NCBI GenBank assembly: GCA_041481365.1
Contig: JBGPBS010000038.1
Span: forward strand, 1 to 13,363
Origin: DASPTR01 sp041481365
GTDB lineage: Archaea; Thermoproteota; Bathyarchaeia; Bathyarchaeales; Bathycorpusculaceae
Reading direction: 5' to 3'
Length of the DNA: 13,363 nucleotides
A program made the translations under genes and the position numbers. Positions 6,991 to 11,888 of this stretch are shown here, piece after piece; position 1 is the first letter of the stretch; every line of letters begins with the position of its first letter. A model generated the notes under the pieces. It had not been told where the DNA came from and made no database searches. It saw only the letters and a program-made list of their open reading frames with translations.

Positions 6991-7115
6991 TGATTTTCGC
7001 AGAATATACAAGCTAGTTGTCTTTTCACCGTATTGCTCGCTGGGTTGAATCTCTTTTATTTTCGAAGGTTCTATGCCTAATTGGTTCATCTAGTTGTGCA
7101 CGTCTCTGCGCTAAA

Positions 7116-8759
7116 TCATTTTGAAATTCTTCGTCTGTAGAAAATGACTGCCAGAAGCGTTACTATCATGAATAGTGGCAATATGAAGAGTGAGGGAAAC
7201 TCTGGAATCACTATTATCTGCTGATTGTGAATCGTGCCTTTGACCACGCTTCCAGAGAACTCTCCTAGAGCTGGTCCACTTTGGTTCTGGTATAGAACAT
7301 CGAGAACATACTGCCCGGTTTCTACTCCAACAACTTGAACTGTGTGCTGTCCAGAGGAATTTGGGATATAGATGAATTCTGGCGTGAAATCCTTGCCAGA
7401 GTAGAAGCTGTCGGGAATTTCATTGACTGTTGTCATAAACTGTCCGTTCTGATATACTGTCCCAACTCTTCTTCCTAAGGAATCTGTCACCAGAATGTCA
7501 ACAGGACACATTGATACAATTGTCGTTCCAATTTGCATATCTGTACGACCCCACATCGGCAACATAGACTCTAGTACGTCTTTATAAGTGGGCAATTGTC
7601 TTGGGGAAACTGGATTCTGTTTCCTGAATTCCGTCCCATCCTGGTACTCAATTATCAGTTCATCCACAGTAACTACATAGTCTGGAGGTTCAGAATAAGA
7701 CCAAGGTGCAGGAGCCAAACTACCCATTCCCTTGAGAATCTTGTCGAACAATCGCTCCAGAATCATGTACCCAATATCCCGTAGATCTTCGACAGAGAAT
7801 TCTTCAGGGGGAGCTATTTCCACTCTATAATGTCCTTGAGCTATTCTCTGCATCTCAATGGTATCAGGAATCAAACCAGTGAATTTCAGGAAAACTCGAT
7901 TGATGTTTGAAGGGTCTGAAATAGTCACATCAATTACGCAGTCAATCGGATACTTAATTTCGAACCATATATATTCAAAGAAGCTGCTTAGTTTGTCTGT
8001 TTCATATTTATTGATTAATTCCGTATTAATAGTCGGGGAATGTGGTTGTCCAGGATGCTGGAATACTGCTATGTCATCGAAATATGCTTTTTTGGAACCC
8101 AATCTGCGATCAATCCATATAGAGTTGATCGGTCCCCATTGTGATCTACCTGGTTCCTCTTGAAAATTTGTTCCTTTCTGAACACCGTTTATCCAAACAC
8201 TGAATTTTAGGTCATCTGTGTTCGTAAATACAGTCACATTGTACCACTCGTTGGAGTTGTATTTTTGTAAGGTGTATCCTATGTATCTATTATCATAGTA
8301 CGTTCGAGCACATATGGTATCGAACTCAAAGTAGACTATGCTGACCCCTGTCTCAGTAAAAGAGTTGGAAAACATCGTGTAAATACGACCGTTCCATGTA
8401 TCTGTCGGCATCACACAAACTTTGTATCCGATCGATTTGCTGTTCCTCACGAAAGTTCTGCTGATTGAAACGGCTGATGTTTCTGCTTGCAATTGTAGAG
8501 ATTTTGCCCCAGAAAAACTCACAGTATTTACTATTCGTTGATTCCCTGGTTCTGCATCAGCTGGTACATCTAAAACCCAGTTGTTAGTTGAATAAAATTG
8601 GCCTAGACTATAGCTTTCGAAGTTTTCGTAGAAAATGCTTGAGTAGGCTGATAGAGAAGCAAAAACTTCTGGAGTTCTTGTAGATGCTAGTTCCATTTGC
8701 ATCTTGGCTGTCGTTGATAGTAGAAGCATCGAAATTAGTACCGCTACGGTTTTTTTCAA
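7116..8759 (-). CDS. Secreted surface protein, jelly-roll-like N-domain, PEF anchor
   Basis: 547 residues from a TTG at 8759, preferred because GAGG lies about 9 nt upstream and it yields a standard signal peptide (MKKTVAVLISMLLLSTTA). A longer TTG start at 8810 would add 17 polar residues. About residues 43-230 mirror the N-domain of the 2585-4582 product: YENFESYSLGQF at the start and AYFDDIAVF at the end. The middle part (about 235-390) is unrecognised and carries no peptidase motif. About 400-510 form an Ig-like unit (CPVDILVTDSLGRRVG, then NEIPDSFYSGKDF) comparable with SPVNLLLTAEEGLRIG and NEIEGAMYSGTDT in the other protein. The end is IPEFPS, hydrophobic segment, YRRR: an archaeosortase-type signal. 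Probably a cell-surface binding or adhesion protein (inference). It starts 88 nt after the upstream gene. Confidence 0.75.
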   Translation of the reverse strand: MKKTVAVLISMLLLSTTAKMQMELASTRTPEVFASLSAYSSIFYENFESYSLGQFYSTNNWVLDVPADAEPGNQRIVNTVSFSGAKSLQLQAETSAVSISRTFVRNSKSIGYKVCVMPTDTWNGRIYTMFSNSFTETGVSIVYFEFDTICARTYYDNRYIGYTLQKYNSNEWYNVTVFTNTDDLKFSVWINGVQKGTNFQEEPGRSQWGPINSIWIDRRLGSKKAYFDDIAVFQHPGQPHSPTINTELINKYETDKLSSFFEYIWFEIKYPIDCVIDVTISDPSNINRVFLKFTGLIPDTIEMQRIAQGHYRVEIAPPEEFSVEDLRDIGYMILERLFDKILKGMGSLAPAPWSYSEPPDYVVTVDELIIEYQDGTEFRKQNPVSPRQLPTYKDVLESMLPMWGRTDMQIGTTIVSMCPVDILVTDSLGRRVGTVYQNGQFMTTVNEIPDSFYSGKDFTPEFIYIPNSSGQHTVQVVGVETGQYVLDVLYQNQSGPALGEFSGSVVKGTIHNQQIIVIPEFPSLFILPLFMIVTLLAVIFYRRRISK

Positions 8760-8847
8760 TTCATTTTTTCCTCGATTCTTTTTGGGTTTGTAGCAAGCTT
8801 TGTTGTGCAATCAAAGAGCCCTCTTGCATCGTTTCCAATCAACTTCC

Positions 8848-9738
8848 TCATTCTCTACATGTTTTCTCTTCTAGTTGCTGAATCAATAGGTTTCCTTCAG
8901 CGTCAATTCTTAGTTTTCGAAAATCCTCTTTCACGTAAGCTAAGAGACGGTTGGATATGCCAAAGAAGGAAGAGACGACGTCGTTCGCGGTTTTATTTTT
9001 TAGCACTTCATGTTTTTCGAACGCCTTTCTCCAGCTCCCAAGACCATTTTTGAATTTGAACTCAATTCTACCCAGTAACCTATCCTTTGACTTCTCATAC
9101 CTTACACCAAATTGAGGACTCATGTAGAGAAGATCTGCTTCGAAGAGGTTCAACAAATCTTCACACAGTTTCTGATCTGACTTGATTGACAAGAAACCTG
9201 GGATGTGTCTTCTCAAAAATCCAAGTGCCTGCGCTTGCGTAAAGATTGAGGCTGGATCAATCTCTAGACCCTCGACCTCGCCACCTCCAAAGAATCTCTT
9301 TCCTTTTGCACGGAAATCAACACCCCATTCATGCCCCATTCTCATCTCCCACTTTTTTTCTTCTCCTTTTTGGCTTCTGTATGGAACATAAAAACTGTCC
9401 CTGTCGAAAGGCACTCTGAACATCCATTTTCCTTCCATGTGACTGTCAGTGTTCTCAAACCTTGCGTATTCGATTGGACATGATTTGAAGATTATGCTTA
9501 CGGCAGGAACTAGTTTAGATTCCCAGCCTAACCCGATAATTTTTGCAGTGATGCCCCCAGCAATTGAAGAAATATCCGCTCTTCTCTGAGAACGCTTAAT
9601 ATCCTCTTCCGTAGGAGATATTACTGCTTCAACATAATCGGAAGTCCTCTTGTCCTGTTTCAATACGTCAGCAAAAAATCTCTCAAGGGCTATTGTGTCT
9701 CTGCTCTTGCGATAATCTTCCAGTCTCATAGAATTCAT
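8848..9738 (-). CDS. Hypothetical protein, 296 aa
   Basis: Not recognised. Soluble, no signal peptide, mixed alpha/beta. Residues about 1-55 are charged and helical. A hydrophobic glycine-containing stretch (SSIAGGITAKIIGLGW, 57-72) follows. The centre is rich in Trp, Phe, Tyr and Arg and holds RFFGGGEVEGLEID (148-161). The C-terminal third is Lys-rich. The length and the aromatic/basic composition would suit a nucleic-acid or lipid-associated protein, but there is no specific motif. The ATG at 9738 is supported by GAGGTGG 7-13 nt upstream on its strand; a second in-frame ATG is three codons further. It precedes the PEF-anchored protein gene on the same strand and might share its transcript. 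Confidence 0.65.
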   Translation of the reverse strand: MNSMRLEDYRKSRDTIALERFFADVLKQDKRTSDYVEAVISPTEEDIKRSQRRADISSIAGGITAKIIGLGWESKLVPAVSIIFKSCPIEYARFENTDSHMEGKWMFRVPFDRDSFYVPYRSQKGEEKKWEMRMGHEWGVDFRAKGKRFFGGGEVEGLEIDPASIFTQAQALGFLRRHIPGFLSIKSDQKLCEDLLNLFEADLLYMSPQFGVRYEKSKDRLLGRIEFKFKNGLGSWRKAFEKHEVLKNKTANDVVSSFFGISNRLLAYVKEDFRKLRIDAEGNLLIQQLEEKTCRE

Positions 9739-9873
9739 TTCGAGCCACCTCAGATCACTCGATGTAACCTAACTGCTTTGTCTATTTGAGCTCTTATTTC
9801 TTATGGAAGAACTTTTGTTCAATTCCAGAGCTTCGTCATCTATGACAGCTTCGACAGAAAAAGAGATGCTAGT

Positions 9874-9899
9874 CTATTCCAGAATAGGTATTTTTTTTT
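9874..9899 (+). terminator. Hairpin plus T9, terminator-like, plus strand
   Basis: CTATTC-CA-GAATAG (9874-9887) is a 6-bp inverted repeat followed within 3 nt by nine consecutive T (9891-9899). On the plus strand this has the form of an intrinsic terminator, and a T-tract alone can terminate archaeal RNA polymerase. No plus-strand gene is known to precede it, because the nearest gene on the left is on the minus strand. Confidence 0.4.
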
Positions 9900-9921
9900 C
9901 TGCATTAGGAACCCGCAGATC
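9900..9921. repeat. Conserved short hairpin, copy b
   Basis: TCTGC-ATTAGGAACCC-GCAGA, the second copy of the hairpin at 4620-4641. The two stem arms are identical in both copies and the differences are in the loop. It follows the T9 tract directly and lies 18 nt before copy 5 of the palindromic repeat. Confidence 0.5.
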
Positions 9922-9939
9922 CTTATGGGATTGCCATAT

Positions 9940-9986
9940 TTCCGCAAACGATGGAGAGTTAACCAGCAAAACCCCTCTTTTTTCTT
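9940..9986 (+). repeat. Dispersed palindromic repeat, copy 5 (core diverged)
   Basis: TTCCGCAAACGAT, degraded core GGAGAGTTAACC (9953-9964), then AGCAAAACCCC and TCTTTTTTCTT. The flanks match copy 2 well although the palindrome has decayed. Confidence 0.5.
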
Positions 9987-10019
9987 GCACTGTCGGGGTA
10001 GGCTGAGCCCCTCGAAAAA

Positions 10020-10041
10020 GGGTAGGGGGATAGGGGTAGGG
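10020..10041 (+). other. G-quadruplex motif
   Basis: Four G-tracts of 3, 5, 4 and 3 G at 10020-10022, 10025-10029, 10033-10036 and 10039-10041, separated by loops TA, ATA and TA. This satisfies the strict intramolecular G-quadruplex rule with very short loops. Just upstream, GGGG (9995-9998) and CCCC (10008-10011) could form a small hairpin. Confidence 0.65.
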
Positions 10042-10073
10042 TGCTAATGGCTGAAATCACGCGAATAGAATGG

Positions 10074-10210
10074 CTTCTTCAAACCAGTCCTCTTGAAACC
10101 AGTTACCTTGAAACAGGATTTCCCTCATTGAAGGCACCTTGTTTTCAGTTACCTTCCCCTAGGAAAAAACCCGTTGAAGGTACCTTGAAACCAGCCCCCT
10201 TGAAACAGGG
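10074..10210. repeat. Array of TTGAAACCAG-like units, partly 15-nt phased
   Basis: Unit roughly ACCTTGAAACCAGTT. TTSAAAC motifs occur at 10078, 10093 and 10108 (exact 15-nt steps) and again at 10185 and 10200 (15-nt step). Degenerate units lie between (TTGAAGG at 10128 and 10174; CCTTGTTTTCAGTTA at 10137). Inverted copies follow outside the array, CGGTTTCAAGAGAG near 10238-10251 and CTGGTTTCTTG near 10305-10315. The form resembles iterons of plasmid origins, or a degenerate intergenic repeat. Confidence 0.5.
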
Positions 10211-10257
10211 TTCCGGAAAAGCGTGTTGAAGAGGACTCGGTTTCAAGAGAGCCATAA

Positions 10258-10287
10258 TTAGCCCCTCTTCAAACGTGTATGGGCTAA
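10258..10287. other. Hairpin TTAGCCC/GGGCTAA
   Basis: TTAGCCC (10258-10264) and GGGCTAA (10281-10287) are perfectly complementary across a 16-nt loop containing CTTCAAAC, itself similar to the neighbouring array unit. Function is unknown. Confidence 0.4.
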
Positions 10288-10364
10288 GGCCATGAATTGA
10301 GAAACTGGTTTCTTGAGTGTTTAGACTAGGCTTTTCCAGCGAGAAAGTGCAAGTCCTCTCATGG

Positions 10365-10398
10365 GCTGAATGAATAAAAAAAGAATTCTTTTTTCAGC
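10365..10398. other. A/T-rich palindrome
   Basis: AAAAAAGAATTCTTTTTT (10377-10394) is a perfect 18-bp palindrome, flanked by GCTGAA (10365-10370) and TTCAGC (10393-10398), which could extend the stem around a bulge. It could serve as a bidirectional terminator or an easily melted segment beside the repeat array. Confidence 0.45.
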
Positions 10399-10547
10399 AC
10401 CTCACGCGGCCCAAAAGAAAGCTTGATTCAATCTGACAACTCCTTAAGAGGGAAATGAAAGTCGGAGGGGGGTAGGGGCATCTTTTTGCGTGGCCGTTTG
10501 ACTGTTAAGAAGAGGGTACACCACCCTGCGGCTGCCTTCATGTTGAG

Positions 10548-10555
10548 AAAAAAAA
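10548..10555 (-). terminator. U8 tract downstream of the winged-helix gene
   Basis: Eight A on the plus strand give T8 on the minus strand, about 90 nt after the stop of the winged-helix gene. It is the first long T-tract met by that transcript and is sufficient in form for archaeal termination. No strong hairpin precedes it. Confidence 0.4.
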
Positions 10556-10645
10556 TGTTTTGGGAACAGGCTAGGGGCATGGTCTGTTTTGCGAAGCAAG
10601 CTTGAATCAAGTTCCGCTGGAAACGAAATGTACCTTGGAACACCC

Positions 10646-11125
10646 TCAGAAAGCACTCTCAAGACCATTGTTTCTGCCAGTTTCCCTGAGGAAGGATTCA
10701 CGTTCCAATTGACGCTTCCTCTCATCTGGGAACAATCGGAGGAAGGTTGTACCATACCTTATCATCGTCTTTCCAAAGTATTCGTTGCCTTTGATTTTCT
10801 TAAGGGGAACAACTACGTGGATACCAGTGGGAAGCTCGAAGAACCCATCAGCTCTCAAGCACCCCCCAGACATTCTGTACCTGATTTTGTCGCGCACACC
10901 CCTCGGACGACTCTTTTTCCTCGGTTGACTCCTTTTCTCATGAATCTTCTCGACAAGACCATCGGAAACCAGCGACTTGAGGTTACGCTGAACTGTTCTC
11001 CTACAAAAGATCTCTTCATATTTCCCTTCTTCGTTGGATACGGAGCACTCGCATATCTCCTCAACGGTGAGGCCTTTCTTGCTGCACAGAAGTAATCTTA
11101 GAAGTTCAGGCTTTCTTGATTCCAT
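10646..11125 (-). CDS. Winged-helix DNA-binding regulator
   Basis: 159 residues from the ATG at 11125; a TTG at 11134 would add three residues. The N-terminal half is a winged helix-turn-helix: helix KPELLRLLL (5-13), helix LTVEEICECS (19-28), recognition helix RRTVQRNLKSLVSDGLVEK (42-60) and a very basic wing (HEKRSQPRKKSRPRG) ending in the strand IRYRMS (81-86). The C-terminal 70 residues (GFFELPTGIHVVVPLKK and on) are unrecognised. It diverges from the ribbon-helix-helix operon over 46 nt, so both regulators probably act on one shared control region, as in lysogeny- or copy-control modules (inference). It has no Shine-Dalgarno sequence; a TATA-like box about 33 nt upstream suggests a very short leader. 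Confidence 0.7.
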   Translation of the reverse strand: MESRKPELLRLLLCSKKGLTVEEICECSVSNEEGKYEEIFCRRTVQRNLKSLVSDGLVEKIHEKRSQPRKKSRPRGVRDKIRYRMSGGCLRADGFFELPTGIHVVVPLKKIKGNEYFGKTMIRYGTTFLRLFPDERKRQLERESFLRETGRNNGLESAF

Positions 11126-11154
11126 TAGCGCCAATTGAGTCTATGCGAAGGGGC

Positions 11155-11162
11155 CGTATTTA
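11155..11162 (-). promoter_or_regulatory. TATA-like box in the shared divergent control region
   Basis: The minus strand reads CTAAATAC, centred about 33 nt before the winged-helix ATG and about 25 nt before its alternative TTG. It lies only about 10 nt before the ATG of the ribbon-helix-helix gene on the other strand, so binding here would affect both genes. Confidence 0.35.
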
Positions 11163-11171
11163 GGTTTACCC

Positions 11172-11333
11172 ATGCAAACAAAAACAGTAGTTGTGGGCGC
11201 GAGAGTGAGCGCTGAATTTGCGGAAAAAACCATTTATTTTGTGAGGACTCGGGGATACTTGAATGTTAGTGAGCTGATACGAGAGGCTCTCCGGGAAAAG
11301 ATGGGGGTTACTCTGGAGAAGGAGAAAACATGA
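11172..11333 (+). CDS. Ribbon-helix-helix (CopG/Arc-like) regulator, 53 aa
   Basis: Small DNA-binding protein with the ribbon-helix-helix layout: a basic N-terminal strand TKTVVVGARVS (3-13), helix AEFAEKTIYFVRTRG (14-28) and helix NVSELIREALREKMG (31-45). The N-V-S-E-L-I-R-E-A turn between the helices is the family hallmark. Such proteins dimerise, insert the beta ribbon into the major groove and control plasmid copy number, partition or toxin operons. It is the first gene of the element's operon; its stop overlaps the next start (ATGA at 11330-11333), implying translational coupling. No clear Shine-Dalgarno precedes its ATG, which would fit a short-leader transcript. Probably an autorepressor acting on the 46-nt divergent region (inference). 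Confidence 0.75.
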   Translation: MQTKTVVVGARVSAEFAEKTIYFVRTRGYLNVSELIREALREKMGVTLEKEKT

Positions 11334-11512
11334 CTGAACCGAGGGGAGTGCAGCACCCGCAGGCGCCGCTTGACGTCTTTAGGCAAAAGTGGTGCCAAAG
11401 GTGCTTGAAGAAGGACACGTGCTACGGAGACAGGGAGCTAGAACGGAACTGCATACTGGCCGCGCGGCTGGACGAGATGGTTCTTGCGAGACAGCTACGC
11501 ATACAGCGGTAG
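11330..11512 (+). CDS. Cys4 mini-protein, 60 aa
   Basis: 60 residues with four cysteines, C22-x2-C25-x5-C31-x9-C41, in WCQRCLKKDTC and NCILAAR. The spacing would suit a zinc site or possibly an Fe-S cluster; I do not recognise the family. The C-terminal helix is basic. Translation is coupled to the upstream gene through the 4-nt ATGA overlap, and GGAGAAGGAG lies 6 nt before the ATG, a strong ribosome binding site that supports a real gene. Position between a regulator and a primase suggests an accessory part in DNA transactions or regulation (inference). Confidence 0.6.
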   Translation: MTEPRGVQHPQAPLDVFRQKWCQRCLKKDTCYGDRELERNCILAARLDEMVLARQLRIQR

Positions 11513-11536
11513 CTTGCAATGGAGGAGGGCTGGAAA

Positions 11537-11887
11537 ATGAACGAGACGGCCGAAGCCGCCACAACAACAATCATTGCTAATCGGAGTACAAAAAGGCATT
11601 ATTTCGGACTAACTTTTGACGAACTCGCGTTTTTGGAAGGCTCAGTTTGCACTTTCGCGCTCACCCCAGATCAGAAACTCACTCTTCAGGGAAAGTTCTC
11701 GATTGATCTACACCACGGCAGCCACACATACAACGATCAAGTCGTTCTATCTGTTTGGGGGCGTGTCCCACCCGTTTTGTCGAAGCGGCCTCCAAATCGC
11801 GGGTTTTACAGGATGGAGCTGCCCCTAGCGATCCCCGCCGCGATCAAGCTGTTTCAAGTCGCCTTACGTAGACTGACGGAGGCTTGA
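11537..11887 (+). CDS. Hypothetical element-encoded protein, 116 aa
   Basis: Not recognised. The start at 11537 is chosen over the in-frame ATG at 11519 because GGAGGAGGG (11521-11529) sits 7 nt before it, while nothing precedes 11519. The N-terminal 18 residues are Ala/Thr/Glu-rich. The rest appears as a beta-rich fold (HYFGLTFDELAFLEGSVC, LTLQGKFSIDLHHGSHTYND, VVLSVWGRVPP) with a C-terminal amphipathic helix (AIPAAIKLFQVALRRLTEA). The gene ends one base before the primase ATG. Its constant place just before the replication protein makes it a candidate replication accessory factor, such as an ssDNA- or primase-binding protein (inference from position only). Confidence 0.6.
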   Translation: MNETAEAATTTIIANRSTKRHYFGLTFDELAFLEGSVCTFALTPDQKLTLQGKFSIDLHHGSHTYNDQVVLSVWGRVPPVLSKRPPNRGFYRMELPLAIPAAIKLFQVALRRLTEA

Positions 11888-11888
11888 C

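Larger units (their letters stand above)
9739..10645. other. 907-nt gene-free, structure-rich region at the element border
   Basis: No convincing gene on either strand. In order it holds a hairpin with T9, a conserved short hairpin, palindromic-repeat copy 5, a G-quadruplex motif, the TTGAAACCAG array with inverted copies, the TTAGCCC hairpin, the A/T palindrome, two TAGGGGCAT...TTTTGCG segments 99 nt apart (10473 and 10572), and an inverted pair CTTGATTCAA/TTGAATCAAG (10422-10431 and 10602-10611). The density of non-coding structure suggests an origin or integration-border role (inference). Confidence 0.5.

Noticed and set aside
9803..10006. 67-codon plus-strand open frame
   Set aside because: It crosses the hairpin-T9, the conserved hairpin and repeat copy 5, all better explained as non-coding.
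10041..10229. Plus-strand open frame of 62 codons over the repeat array
   Set aside because: Its product merely reflects the 15-nt repeats (LETS-like pentapeptides); no ribosome binding site or domain is visible.
10074..10315. CRISPR array
   Set aside because: Units are only about 15 nt apart and degenerate, without uniform spacers or adjacent cas genes.
10422..10611. Inverted pair CTTGATTCAA/TTGAATCAAG as insertion-sequence ends
   Set aside because: The match is only 10 bp, the interval holds no transposase, and no target duplication is visible.
10589..11095. 168-codon plus-strand open frame
   Set aside because: It is antisense to the winged-helix gene, whose domain, basic wing and promoter are convincing; the plus-strand product shows no domain.
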